64,000 nt of DNA from assembly GCF_026625565.1 (NCBI RefSeq), contig NZ_CP112998.1, positions 5,148,501 through 5,212,500 of the forward strand, read 5' to 3'. Source of the stretch: Dyadobacter pollutisoli. GTDB lineage: Bacteria; Bacteroidota; Bacteroidia; Cytophagales; Spirosomataceae. Position 1 is the stretch's first letter; every line of letters begins with the position of its first letter. Made by a program: the position numbers and the translations under genes. The notes beneath the pieces are model-generated. The model made no database searches. It saw nothing but the letters and a program-made list of their open reading frames with translations, and was not told the origin of the DNA. Shown piece after piece: positions 19,638-28,537 of the stretch.

Positions 19638-21533
19638 TCAGAGATCCGCAAATTCCCACGCACTCTGATATGCGTTCAGCTGCTCGGCATAGGCGATAAA
19701 ATCCAGGTAAAACGGAAGCTGAGAAAGCGTCGCGCTGTCTCCGATCACTACCAGTTTTTTTCTGGCGCGCGTCATGGCCACATTCATGCGCCGGATGTCA
19801 GACAAAAACCCGATTTCACCTTCCGGGTTACTTCTCGTCATGCTAATGTAAACCACATCACGCTCCTGCCCCTGAAAACTATCAATGGTGTTGACCGAAA
19901 TTTTATCCCCGAACGCCAGCAATGAAGGACTGTGCAGCAGTTGTTCTTTCAGTAAATTGATCTGCTCCTTATATGGCGATATAATGGCGATAGTAGGAAA
20001 ATCGGCAGGATTCAACATTGCCGCAAACTGGGTCAGATGTTTGAAAAGAAACACCGCTTCCTCGGGATTGGTGGAGCTGGTACCTTCCAGTTTTTCATCA
20101 AAACCACAGCCAGCGGTATCAATGAATGCCAGAGCAGCGTCGCCGGGAAATAGCAAATGATGCGCGACGGACTCGTGCGCTTTCAGGCGATTTTCGTAAA
20201 ATATTTTAGAAGAAAAACCCATAATCGCCTCATTCATCCGGTATTGTTCTTCCAGCAGAATCACCGATTCGGGATGTGTAGCAGCGCATTTTTCAAGTAA
20301 GGTCGTACTTAATCCATTCTTGGCGGCTTCACTGGATTTGATCGTAGGCGATAACTGGAAATGGTCTCCGGCGAGCACTACTTTCTCACCTTTCAATATC
20401 GGGATCCAGCATGCAGGCTCCAATGCCTGCCCCGCTTCGTCGATGACGACGGTTTTATATTTCAGATTTCGGACCGTGTGGTGATTAGCCCCCACCAGCG
20501 TCGCCGTGATCACCTGCGCTTTGTTCAGCACATCGTCAATCACATATTGCTCCATAGTACCTACTTCCTTCATGATCCGGTGAGCCTCATCGAACAATGC
20601 TTTTCGCTGATCACGTTCCGCTTTTCCAAAATGACGCTTGTATTTGTGCGCCATGTTCTTATACTCATTGGCTTGCTTTTTCAGCGCTTTCACATCTTTA
20701 ATGGCGCTGTGTCCAGCCATTTTACTATCCAATGTCAGGGAAGTAAGTCGCTCCGAAACCCGCACAGGGTTCCCTACCCTGACCACATTCAGGCCTTCCT
20801 CACTCAATTTCTCGCTTAGCAAGTCCACAGCCGTATTGCTGGGCGCTACCACAAGGATTTTCTGATGGTCAAGCTGATTCAGCGCTTTGATCGCCTGTAC
20901 CAGCGTGGTCGTTTTACCAGTACCGGGAGGGCCGTGCACAATGGCCAGCTCATTGGCTGCAATGATCTTGTTGACTGCTTCGAGCTGAGAGCTGTTCAGG
21001 CGGGGAATTTCGATTTTGGGAAGATTGGGATGAAAAGTTGGCGATTTCTCGCCAGTCAGTATGTTGACCAGCCTGCCTTCCTTTTCATTTTCCGCTAATG
21101 CAGAGGCTGCTTTCAGGGCATTCTGCATTTCATCATAACTATTGTCATCAAACAGCACATCGATCCCCAGCTTGCCGTCGCGCGACCATTCGGGCAGTTC
21201 GTCCGTACGCAATGTTATTTTCAATCTGTTGCCGCCCTGGTAAGTGACGATCCCCTCTGCCCTGTCCTTTTTGGCATCATGATTACTAAAAAGCATCGCC
21301 GGTACGCCAAACCGCAGCTGATGCGGGATATCCTGGTGGGTAGTACGCTCCACTTCAACAGACAAATAATCGCCCCGGCTCATTTCCGTGCCGCGTATGG
21401 CAATGGGATACCACGAAAGTCCCTTCGCCCGACGCTCGGACACCGACGACATTTCGGTAATTCTCAGGTAAGACTGGCGGTCTTCTTCTCTTTCTGTTTT
21501 AAGTAAATCGAGGAGCTTTTTGAAATAATCCAT
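19638..21533 (-). CDS. UPF1/IGHMBP2-like superfamily 1 DNA/RNA helicase
   Basis: Using the ATG at 21533 the protein has 631 residues. It has a full set of SF1B helicase motifs: Walker A GPPGTGKT (about 201-208), motif Ia VVAPSNTAVDLL, Walker B VIDEAGQALEP, motif III LAGDHFQLSP, motif IV LEEQYRMN, motif V TIDSFQGQERDVVYIS, and motif VI VAMTRARKKL. The N-terminal part contains the beta-barrel 1B insertion seen in IGHMBP2-type enzymes. ATP-dependent unwinding of RNA or DNA with 5'-3' polarity is the family property. Its cellular role in Bacteroidota is not known. It stands alone on the minus strand, 20 bases downstream of the drug-efflux gene, so they may share a transcript. Confidence 0.93.
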   Translation of the reverse strand: MDYFKKLLDLLKTEREEDRQSYLRITEMSSVSERRAKGLSWYPIAIRGTEMSRGDYLSVEVERTTHQDIPHQLRFGVPAMLFSNHDAKKDRAEGIVTYQGGNRLKITLRTDELPEWSRDGKLGIDVLFDDNSYDEMQNALKAASALAENEKEGRLVNILTGEKSPTFHPNLPKIEIPRLNSSQLEAVNKIIAANELAIVHGPPGTGKTTTLVQAIKALNQLDHQKILVVAPSNTAVDLLSEKLSEEGLNVVRVGNPVRVSERLTSLTLDSKMAGHSAIKDVKALKKQANEYKNMAHKYKRHFGKAERDQRKALFDEAHRIMKEVGTMEQYVIDDVLNKAQVITATLVGANHHTVRNLKYKTVVIDEAGQALEPACWIPILKGEKVVLAGDHFQLSPTIKSSEAAKNGLSTTLLEKCAATHPESVILLEEQYRMNEAIMGFSSKIFYENRLKAHESVAHHLLFPGDAALAFIDTAGCGFDEKLEGTSSTNPEEAVFLFKHLTQFAAMLNPADFPTIAIISPYKEQINLLKEQLLHSPSLLAFGDKISVNTIDSFQGQERDVVYISMTRSNPEGEIGFLSDIRRMNVAMTRARKKLVVIGDSATLSQLPFYLDFIAYAEQLNAYQSAWEFADL

Positions 21534-21559
21534 GCGCAAAATAAAGCCAACTAATCGGA

Positions 21560-22789
21560 TTAATGCATAACACCAGCATCCGCACCTTGCTGAACATCCA
21601 CTTTTTCAGTGATAAAACGGCGACCAACCACTAAAACTACCAGTGCAAGTAATGCAGATCCTGCCATTGCCCCTACCATTGGAACAACGGAAGGTTCTTC
21701 AAACAAACTGATGGCGATTGATATCAATGTCCCCATTCCCATTTGAAAAGCGCCCATCAATGCAGATGCGCTGCCAGCATTTTTGGTAAATGGCGCGAGA
21801 GACAAAGCCGCAGCATTGGGATAGGTGTACCCGACACAGCACAAAAACAGAAATAGGAACACGACAGTGGTGATCAACGTCAGCATACCGCTTAAAGCCG
21901 CTGCCAGAAATGTAAAACCAATAATCACCTGGCAGATCAATGCCATATTGACGATTTGCTCACTGGTAAATTTCCTTAAAAACAAAGTATTCAGCTGGCT
22001 TGAACCAATGAATCCGACGGAAAGGAATGCGAATATCCATCCATACACTTTTTCGTCGGTATGAAACACTTCCATGAAAACCAGCGGCGAACCGGAGACA
22101 TAAGCGAATAAGCCTGCGAATGCAATGGCACCAGTCAATGAGTATGTATAAAACTGTGGTTCGCGTACAACCGCCAAAAAGTTGAGAATGATCGGCCTGG
22201 GTTTGAGCGACATGGTTTTGTCGGGCTTGTAACTGTCGGGAAGCCAGAGTGCCGTCGCGGCCAGGATCGCAACACCCATTCCGGTAAGGATCAGGAACAC
22301 CGCGTGCCAGCCAAACGCGGCAGTCACGTAGCCTCCAACTGTGGGAGCGATCATCGGTGACACGCCTACCACCAGCAAAAGCAAAGAGAATACCTTTGCA
22401 TTATCGCTTACAGGAAACAGATCACGCACCATGGCCACCGAAGCCACCGTCGCAGCGCAGCTTCCGATTGCCTGTATTACCCGCCAAACGATCAGTTCAT
22501 TGATACTACCTGACATCGCACAGCCAGCCGAGGCGAGAATGTATACGCACAGTCCTATAAATAATGGTTTTTTTCTGCCAAACCGGTCAAGCAACGGACC
22601 GTAGAGCAACTGGCCTACGGAAATTCCAATGAAAAACCCTGATAACGAAAGCGATACTTTGGCAGCGGTAGTGTGAAGGTCTTTTGCAATAGCCGGAAAG
22701 CCGGGGAGATACATATCGATTGAAAAAGGGCCTAATGCGGTTAAACTTCCTAAAATAAGGATTAAAAAGAAATACGTCTTTCTGGACAT
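21560..22789 (-). CDS. Bcr/CflA-family multidrug efflux transporter (MFS)
   Basis: With the start at 22789 (MSRKTYFFLILILGSL) the protein has 409 residues and 12 predicted membrane segments, the normal MFS size. Family markers are SIDMYLPGFPAIAKDL in the first helix pair, GQLLYGPLLDRFGRKKPL (motif A) after TM2, and RVIQAIGSCAATVASVAMVRD in TM4-5, all typical of Bcr/CflA (DHA1) exporters. It should expel drugs or metabolites by proton antiport at the inner membrane. A longer in-frame extension to 22975 adds 62 residues that overlap an upstream terminator and lack family similarity, so it was rejected. Confidence 0.92.
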   Translation of the reverse strand: MSRKTYFFLILILGSLTALGPFSIDMYLPGFPAIAKDLHTTAAKVSLSLSGFFIGISVGQLLYGPLLDRFGRKKPLFIGLCVYILASAGCAMSGSINELIVWRVIQAIGSCAATVASVAMVRDLFPVSDNAKVFSLLLLVVGVSPMIAPTVGGYVTAAFGWHAVFLILTGMGVAILAATALWLPDSYKPDKTMSLKPRPIILNFLAVVREPQFYTYSLTGAIAFAGLFAYVSGSPLVFMEVFHTDEKVYGWIFAFLSVGFIGSSQLNTLFLRKFTSEQIVNMALICQVIIGFTFLAAALSGMLTLITTVVFLFLFLCCVGYTYPNAAALSLAPFTKNAGSASALMGAFQMGMGTLISIAISLFEEPSVVPMVGAMAGSALLALVVLVVGRRFITEKVDVQQGADAGVMH

Positions 22790-22865
22790 TAGTAGATGTG
22801 GTGTGAATAAGGTCTGATAACGCCTAACATTGGCGGCGGGTTCGGAGAAACGAAAAATATTAACA

Positions 22866-22897
22866 TCAAAAAAGGCCCCGGTTTTCACCAGAGCCTT
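22866..22897 (-). terminator. Terminator after the 64-residue gene
   Basis: On the minus strand an 11-bp stem (AAGGCTCTGGT paired with ACCGGGGCCTT, two G-U pairs, GAAA loop) is followed by a run of six T. It directly follows the small gene ending at 22926 and insulates the efflux gene downstream. Confidence 0.75.
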
Positions 22898-22925
22898 CAT
22901 ATTTTCACGGCAACAGACTGAATGT

Positions 22926-23120
22926 TTATGCTGCAAGCCAATCCAGCTTTTTGTAAACCTCTCTCTCACTTTCACTTACCGCGTAGGGCACCTTATTTTT
23001 CAGATAGATAATGCAGCCCCTCCCTTTTTTGATCGGCGCTATTTTAACTACGTCTTGTCTGTGAATAATGATATTAATGAGCTTTTGGCCCAGCAATTTG
23101 AATGTACCTGATTGTACCAT
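22926..23120 (-). CDS. Small protein of unknown function (64 aa)
   Basis: This is a 64-residue basic protein with an ATG at 23120 and a clear terminator right after it. It has alternating hydrophobic strands (LINIIIHRQDVVKI, GCIIYLKNKVPYAVSES) and a helical end (EREVYKKLDWLA). The shape resembles small FlbD- or LytTR-tail-like beta proteins, but I do not recognise it and would not assign a function. A second small gene sits just upstream on the same strand. The terminator and compact frame support it being real. Confidence 0.5.
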   Translation of the reverse strand: MVQSGTFKLLGQKLINIIIHRQDVVKIAPIKKGRGCIIYLKNKVPYAVSESEREVYKKLDWLAA

Positions 23121-23149
23121 ATCTCTGTGAATGGAAAAATGTTAATGCT

Positions 23150-23362
23150 TTATGCAATTCCACTTAACGAACTTCCCGATTTCAGATACAGCAAAAAGTA
23201 ATCTTTCGAAATGGGGAAATAGCTGAGGTCACTCCTATTACTTAATTGTAGAAAATCCGCCACTTCCCTTTGCGCTTCTGACTCACTTTGGGCGCCTGTA
23301 ACTGTAAGTACTGCTCCCGGTTTTAGGGTACTGATTGCATTGTTACCAATTGTAGCTACCAT
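23150..23362 (-). CDS. Small protein of unknown function (70 aa)
   Basis: With the ATG at 23362 this gives 70 residues (MVATIGNNAISTLKPG). The longer frame to 23443 would need a TTG start and adds an unlikely N-terminus. It contains GAVLTVTGAQSESEAQREVADFLQ and ends in YFLLYLKSGSS. I do not recognise the family. It lies 29 bases upstream of the 64-residue gene on the same strand, so the two may form a small operon ending at the terminator near 22870. Confidence 0.45.
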   Translation of the reverse strand: MVATIGNNAISTLKPGAVLTVTGAQSESEAQREVADFLQLSNRSDLSYFPISKDYFLLYLKSGSSLSGIA

Positions 23363-23703
23363 TGTTATATTGGATTTAGAGTTAGTCGTATGTGAAATTG
23401 ATTTCGGGGAGCAACCGATAAATAAATGTGCCAGCCTGATCAATTTCTATGCGTATAGACGTTATCCCATGCAGTAGTTTGGTAACTTTTTTCTGAATAT
23501 AGAAATTCAAATATCTGATTACAAGCATTTTGGAAAATTTATAAAATATTTATACCGGTTACCAGAATAATGAAAACCGGACAGACCACACATGCACTTC
23601 ACTCCACAACTCTTACGCTTCATCCGCCTCATCCTGCACTTCGGTCAAGCTGAGTTTCCCATCGTTTTCTTTCTGTTCAATTTTGGATCAAACCAAGAGC
23701 GTT
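23363..23703. other. Divergent intergenic region (341 bp)
   Basis: This gap lies between the two small minus-strand genes and the plus-strand TonB receptor. It is AT-rich in the middle (TATAAAATATTTATACC near 23540). CAATTTTG at 23678-23685, one base off the TAnnTTTG box, lies 18 bases before the receptor ATG. I see no gene or repeat in it. Confidence 0.45.
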
Positions 23704-25869
23704 ATGAAAACATATTTATTAATACTGACACTTTTAACCGCCAGCCTGGCATCGGCACAAACGCTGATCTCCGGGAAAGTGGCAGACCAGAAAGGCGGGC
23801 CGGTACCCGGAGTGAATATCTACATTAAAGGCACCTATGATGGTACTTCTTCCGACGCCGCGGGAAATTTCTCTTTCAGTACCGACGAATCCGGCAAACA
23901 ACTGCTCAATGTGCAGGCCCTCGGATTCAAACCCCAGGAAATAAGTGTGGAATGTATTGGACAGCCTGTTAATCTGCAAGTTTCACTGGCCGAAAGCATT
24001 AACCTGCTCACTGCCGTGACCATTACTGCGGGCGCTATGGAAGCTAGCGATGAAAAGAAATCGGTTGTGTTGAAACCCATTGATATTGTCACTACTTCCG
24101 GCGCGATGGGCGATATCACGGCTGCATTGCTCACATTGCCCGGTACTTCCACGGTGGGTAACGACGGACGACTGTTTGTGAGAGGCGGCGATGCTTCCGA
24201 AACTGTGATCTATATTGATGGCATGCAGGTAGGCAATGCATTTGGCAGTACAGCCTCCAATGTCCCTACCCGGACGCGTTTCAGTCCCAATCTTTTCAAA
24301 GGATCGTTTTTCAGTACCGGCGGCTATTCAGCGGAATATGGCCAGGCGCTTTCTTCTGCATTGGCTTTGAATACATTGGATTTGCCGCTCAGAAACCAGG
24401 GAGATGTCAGCGTGATGTCGCTCGGCGGCGGATACACACAAACTTTGGTAGGCAAGCAAAACGCCCTCACTGCATCCGGCAACTATTACAACCTGGCGCC
24501 CTACCAGTCATTGGTAAAGCAAAATTTTGATTGGGAGAAAAGCCCTTCCAGCTGGGACACTGAAATTTCATTGAGACAAAAGTGGGGAAATGCTACCGAG
24601 GGAAAATCCGGTTTTCTGAAAGCTTATTTCCACACCGAAGGAAGTAATATGGCCATTTGGCAAAAAATTCCGGGAGATAATGGTCGGGGTGACCGGGTAG
24701 AGCTCAACAACCGGTACTCTTACGGAAACCTGTCATTCAAGCATTTAGGCAACAAAGGCTGGTTTTACTATGGCGGACTGGCGTTCTCACATAACCGCGA
24801 CGCATTGAAATTAAACCTGGACCCGATTCTCCAGATCACCCAGCTGGTTCATTCCAAAGCCGTAGCCGTCAAAGATTTTTCGCCCCAATTTTCACTTAAA
24901 AACGGCTTGGAATGGTATGTCAAAAGCTATTCAGAAGCATTGGTCGATGAAAGCCTTAAAAGAAATTACACCGACCAGCAGGTCAACCACTTTATAGAGG
25001 CCACCTATTATTTCAGCAACCGGCTGATCATGGTCGCCGGGTTGAGAACCGGCCATAGCTCTCTTGCGAAAGAAACCTGGGTAACGCCGAGATTCTCGGT
25101 AGCCTACAAGCTGAACAATCAGGGGCAGTTTTCATTTGCGGCAGGAAAATTCAAACAGCTTCCGGAAGAAAAGATGAGGATACATCAAACAGACCTCAAA
25201 AATGCTGCGGCCACACATTACATTCTTAACTATTTCATTGTCAACAACAATCGTACATTCCGCGCTGAGTCTTTTTACAAAATCTATGACAACCTGGTCA
25301 CTTACAAAGGCCCGGCAACTGATCCTCAAAATCTTGCCCAAAATGGCTCAGGCTTCGCCAGAGGAATCGACTTCTTCTACCGCGACAGAAAAACTGTGAA
25401 AAACACGGATTTCTGGATCACTTACAGTTTTGTCGACAGCAAGCGCAGCTACGCCAACTTCGACGCGAAAGTTCAGCCTTCATTTGCGCCCAAACACAAC
25501 GGTTCTGTCGTAATCAAGCATTTTGTAAGTGCATTGAAATCGCAAGTGGGAACTTCCTGGTCGTGGAACAGCGGCTATACTTATCACAACCCCAATCTTC
25601 CAGGCGAAATGCAGGGAAAAACTAAGGCATATAGCGACATGAGCATTAGCTGGAGTTACCTGCCCCGGCCTAACATTATCCTGCATGCGGCATGCTCCAA
25701 TGTGCTAGGCCGCTCGAATGTGTTCGGTTACCGGTACGCGTCGCAGCCGGACGAAGCTGGGGCGTTCGCCAGCCTGCCGGTGGGACAGGGAGCTCGTCGA
25801 TTTGCCTTTATCGGGCTGTTTATTACCCTTTCGAAAGACAAGAATGCTAATCAGTTGAACAATTTATAA
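23704..25869 (+). CDS. TonB-dependent receptor with carboxypeptidase-regulatory-like domain
   Basis: From the ATG at 23704 the protein has 721 residues; an in-frame TTG at 23683 is a less likely start. A signal peptide (MKTYLLILTLLTASLASAQ) is followed by a CarboxypepD_reg-like domain (about 22-105, GKVADQKGGPVPGVNIYI), then a TonB plug (about 125-240, RGGDASETVIYIDGMQVG). A short barrel follows, ending at about residue 720. It is smaller than SusC proteins and has no SusD partner, so it may take up a metal chelate, vitamin or peptide, or serve as a sensor. It heads a plus-strand run with a secreted protein, a LytS kinase and a LytTR regulator. Confidence 0.9.
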   Translation: MKTYLLILTLLTASLASAQTLISGKVADQKGGPVPGVNIYIKGTYDGTSSDAAGNFSFSTDESGKQLLNVQALGFKPQEISVECIGQPVNLQVSLAESINLLTAVTITAGAMEASDEKKSVVLKPIDIVTTSGAMGDITAALLTLPGTSTVGNDGRLFVRGGDASETVIYIDGMQVGNAFGSTASNVPTRTRFSPNLFKGSFFSTGGYSAEYGQALSSALALNTLDLPLRNQGDVSVMSLGGGYTQTLVGKQNALTASGNYYNLAPYQSLVKQNFDWEKSPSSWDTEISLRQKWGNATEGKSGFLKAYFHTEGSNMAIWQKIPGDNGRGDRVELNNRYSYGNLSFKHLGNKGWFYYGGLAFSHNRDALKLNLDPILQITQLVHSKAVAVKDFSPQFSLKNGLEWYVKSYSEALVDESLKRNYTDQQVNHFIEATYYFSNRLIMVAGLRTGHSSLAKETWVTPRFSVAYKLNNQGQFSFAAGKFKQLPEEKMRIHQTDLKNAAATHYILNYFIVNNNRTFRAESFYKIYDNLVTYKGPATDPQNLAQNGSGFARGIDFFYRDRKTVKNTDFWITYSFVDSKRSYANFDAKVQPSFAPKHNGSVVIKHFVSALKSQVGTSWSWNSGYTYHNPNLPGEMQGKTKAYSDMSISWSYLPRPNIILHAACSNVLGRSNVFGYRYASQPDEAGAFASLPVGQGARRFAFIGLFITLSKDKNANQLNNL

Positions 25870-25902
25870 GACTTGCCAAGTCTTGGAGACTTGGTAAGTC
25901 TC
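25869..25902. repeat. AGACTTG-type intergenic palindrome, copy 1
   Basis: AGACTTGCCAAGTCT and AGACTTGGTAAGTCT are arranged head to tail around TGG. Each half is itself a near-palindrome, and the two halves can also pair with each other. The same unit in the other orientation lies at 44397-44429. The hairpin is in the short gap between the TonB receptor and the next gene, so it may shape mRNA stability or partly end transcription. Confidence 0.75.
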
Positions 25903-25922
25903 ATTTCAAACCAATCAAAATC

Positions 25923-26573
25923 ATGAAAAAGCTAACACTCATTTTCGCATTATTCCTGACGGTACTTAACGCAAACGCGCAAGAGTCACCCTACCAAAAA
26001 GCGATGAAAAAAGAGATCGCCAAACTGATTGAAACTGACTCGCTACCGGTATTGCAGCAATCGGCGAATGCATTTGCCCGAATCTGCGAACTGAATCCAA
26101 AAGAATGGCAGCCTTATTACTATCATGCGCTGGCCTACACTTATCAGGGTGTGAACAATGCACTCACTGCTGACAAAAAAGATGAAGCATTGGCCAAAGC
26201 AGAGGAAATAGCCCAAAAAGCGGATGGAGTGTCGCCAAACAACTCCGAAATCGTGGCTTTGCAGGGGTTTATCACGATGGCCAAAGTAAGCGTCGATCCG
26301 TCGGGCCGGGGACAAAGCTTGTCCGGCCAGGTGATGCAGACGTTTGGAAAAGCATTAGCATTGAATGACAAAAATCCACGGGCACTCATCTTGCTGGCTC
26401 AAATGGAATATGGTATGGCCAAGTTCTTTGGCTCCGGGACTGAGAAAGCTTGCGGATCGGCGAAGCAAAGTCTGGCTATATTTGCCGGGCAGGATCAGGC
26501 GGCACTAATAGCCGATCTTCAACCTACCTGGGGCAGAAATCTAGCAGAAAAAATGGTCAAAGGCTGTCAATAA
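25923..26573 (+). CDS. Secreted protein of unknown function, TPR-like
   Basis: This protein has 216 residues. A signal peptide (MKKLTLIFALFLTVLNANAQ) is followed by an all-helical body with Ala-rich, TPR-like stretches (NPKEWQPYYYHALAYTYQG, NPRALILLAQMEYGMAKFFG). It lies between the TonB receptor and the kinase gene and ends right where the kinase frame begins, so it is part of this transcription unit. A periplasmic partner of the receptor or of the kinase input domain is a guess. No enzyme motif is seen. Confidence 0.8.
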   Translation: MKKLTLIFALFLTVLNANAQESPYQKAMKKEIAKLIETDSLPVLQQSANAFARICELNPKEWQPYYYHALAYTYQGVNNALTADKKDEALAKAEEIAQKADGVSPNNSEIVALQGFITMAKVSVDPSGRGQSLSGQVMQTFGKALALNDKNPRALILLAQMEYGMAKFFGSGTEKACGSAKQSLAIFAGQDQAALIADLQPTWGRNLAEKMVKGCQ

Positions 26574-26600
26574 TTGCAATTTGACCGATATTGTAACCCT

Positions 26601-27659
26601 ATGATAGTCACAACGCGAGGATCGAAAAAATTCTGGAACTTCTCCCCAGCTTTCCTGGGCATCAACTTGTTGATCGCACTCATGATCGCCCTGACTTCCT
26701 GTCTCGAATGCTTCCTAACAGGTGAAGGCTGGCGTGCTTTAATGGAAGAGTTGCCAGTATCTTTTTTAATGTCATGCACATTGAGCTATGGCGGTTTTCT
26801 GGTCGAACATTATTTTGATAAAACGATTTCATGGATTCAATATCCTGTAAAAAGGCTTGTTCTGGAATGCTTGTCGTACTTCTTGTATGTATTCTGCACG
26901 AGCTTTGTGATCATATTCTTGCATGTTTATTTCATCCGCCAGGCTTTTACATTAGACCAAATTCCATGGAAAGACCTGGTGAACTGGACTAAATTCCCGA
27001 TGAAACTTTCCTTTGTTTTATCATTCATATTGATCAGTCGCTCTTTTTTACTCGAATGGCGCAAGGCTGCCATTGAAACCGAGCAGTTGAAAACAGAAAG
27101 ATTTGCGCAGCAATACCAGTCGCTGAAAGACCAGCTGAACCCGCATTTTCTTTTCAATTCGTTGAATGTACTAAGTAACCTGGTGTACGAAAATCCGGAC
27201 ACAGCGGCCAAATTCATCCGCCAGTTGTCGGGGATCTATCGCTATGTGCTCGAAGTGCAGCAGGAAGAACTGGTCACACTGCAGCAGGAGCTCAACTTTG
27301 CCAATAATTATCTGTCCCTACAAAAAATCCGGTTCGAAGATGGTCTGCAATACCACATTCAGGTCGACCAGGCCAACCTCGGATTCCTGCCTCCATTGTC
27401 GCTGCAACTACTGCTTGAAAATGCGATCAAACACAACATTGCTTCCATCGAACATCCATTAAAAATCGATATTCTTTTGAATGGCAATGTATTGACTGTT
27501 AAAAATAATTTGCAGCTGAAAAGCAGTATTCCAGATGAATCCACGGGCGTTGGACTTTCGAATATTAGTAAAAGATACGAGTTGCTGAGTGCCGAAAATA
27601 TCACCGTTGACAATTCCGGCGAATCATTTATTGTGAAATTGCCTTTGCTGAAAATATGA
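26601..27659 (+). CDS. LytS/YehU-type membrane sensor histidine kinase
   Basis: Starting at the ATG at 26601 the protein has 352 residues. Four membrane helices fill the N-terminal half. The HisKA-like His_kinase motif follows (QYQSLKDQLNPHFLFNSL, phospho-acceptor His in NPHFLF), then the ATPase segment with LQLLLENAIKHN (N-box) and GVGLSNISKRYELL (G-box). Such kinases phosphorylate LytTR-type response regulators. The stop overlaps the start of the LytTR gene by four bases (ATGA), so the two proteins are translationally coupled partners. No extracellular sensor domain is visible, so the signal is probably sensed in or through the membrane helices. Confidence 0.95.
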   Translation: MIVTTRGSKKFWNFSPAFLGINLLIALMIALTSCLECFLTGEGWRALMEELPVSFLMSCTLSYGGFLVEHYFDKTISWIQYPVKRLVLECLSYFLYVFCTSFVIIFLHVYFIRQAFTLDQIPWKDLVNWTKFPMKLSFVLSFILISRSFLLEWRKAAIETEQLKTERFAQQYQSLKDQLNPHFLFNSLNVLSNLVYENPDTAAKFIRQLSGIYRYVLEVQQEELVTLQQELNFANNYLSLQKIRFEDGLQYHIQVDQANLGFLPPLSLQLLLENAIKHNIASIEHPLKIDILLNGNVLTVKNNLQLKSSIPDESTGVGLSNISKRYELLSAENITVDNSGESFIVKLPLLKI

Positions 27660-28408
27660 AGATCCTCGTTATTGAAGATGAAAAACCTGCCGCCCGGCGC
27701 CTGATCCAGCTCATTAAGGAGCGAATGCCGGAAGCTGAAATTTATGATAGCATTGACACCGTCACCGCTGCGGTAAGGTGGCTCGAAAGTAATCCACGGC
27801 CCGACTTGGTCTTTCTCGACATTCAGCTGGCAGACGGGATCAGTTTTGAGATATTTGAAAAAGTAAAAGTTACCGCACCTATTATCTTCTGTACCGCTTT
27901 CGACCAATATGCGATCAAGGCATTCAAGCTGAACAGCATTGACTACCTTCTCAAACCCGTCGATCCGGAAGAGCTAACCAATGCATTGAACAAATTCAAA
28001 TCGGGGCTGCGGGAGCCAGTTATTTCTCTGGAACACATCCGCAGCCTGATACAGCCGCCACCGAAATCGTTCAAAACAAGGTTTCTCGTCAAAATCGGCG
28101 AACGCATTCAGACGGTTGATGTACAGAACATTGCATTCTTTTATAGTGAAGACAAGGTCACTTTCCTTCAATCTCGGGCGGGGAAGAAATACATCATCGA
28201 CTACACATTAGACGAGTTGGAAGAAATGGTGTCGCCAGATACATTCTTCCGGCTGAACCGAAAATACATCAGCGCAATTTCCGCGATCAAAGATGTGTTC
28301 ACTTACTCCAACAGCCGCCTGAAAATCCATCTGGAAAATTGTGCTGATAATGATATTCTGATCAGCAGGGAGAAAATGGGAGCTTTTAAGAGCTGGCTGG
28401 GGCAATAA
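27656..28408 (+). CDS. LytTR-family response regulator
   Basis: This protein has 250 residues. The receiver domain (1-120) has Glu7/Asp8/Glu9, the phospho-acceptor Asp55 in VFLDIQL, Thr in FCTAFDQYA and Lys in DYLLKPVD. The C-terminal LytTR DNA-binding domain (about 140-245) contains GERIQTVDVQNIAFFYSED, DYTLDELEEM, FFRLNRKYI and the ending ISREKMGAFKSWLG. It should bind direct repeats upstream of its targets. It is translationally coupled to the LytS-type kinase. Its target is not evident; the receptor gene at the head of the unit is a natural candidate. Confidence 0.95.
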   Translation: MKILVIEDEKPAARRLIQLIKERMPEAEIYDSIDTVTAAVRWLESNPRPDLVFLDIQLADGISFEIFEKVKVTAPIIFCTAFDQYAIKAFKLNSIDYLLKPVDPEELTNALNKFKSGLREPVISLEHIRSLIQPPPKSFKTRFLVKIGERIQTVDVQNIAFFYSEDKVTFLQSRAGKKYIIDYTLDELEEMVSPDTFFRLNRKYISAISAIKDVFTYSNSRLKIHLENCADNDILISREKMGAFKSWLGQ

Positions 28409-28411
28409 ATT

Positions 28412-28475
28412 TTTAGCCACGAATACACGAATACTCACGAATATATTAGTGTCCATTCGTGTATTCGTGGCTAAA
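28412..28475. repeat. TTTAGCCACGAAT-type intergenic inverted repeat
   Basis: Two 21-base arms (28412-28432 and 28455-28475) are exact reverse complements, beginning TTTAGCCACGAAT. The 22-base loop holds a third partial copy (ACTCACGAAT). It lies directly after the response regulator gene. From memory this motif resembles dispersed palindromes seen in several bacterial genomes. It may act as a terminator for the upstream operon. Confidence 0.8.
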
Positions 28476-28537
28476 TAAATGTGGTAAGGCACAGATTTTT
28501 AAGGTAATATCTATTATTGATTATTTCAAAAATAGAT

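Noticed and set aside
22790..22975. N-terminal extension of the Bcr/CflA exporter
   Set aside because: It runs over the small-gene terminator and lacks membrane-protein or signal features; the ATG at 22789 begins a normal first helix.
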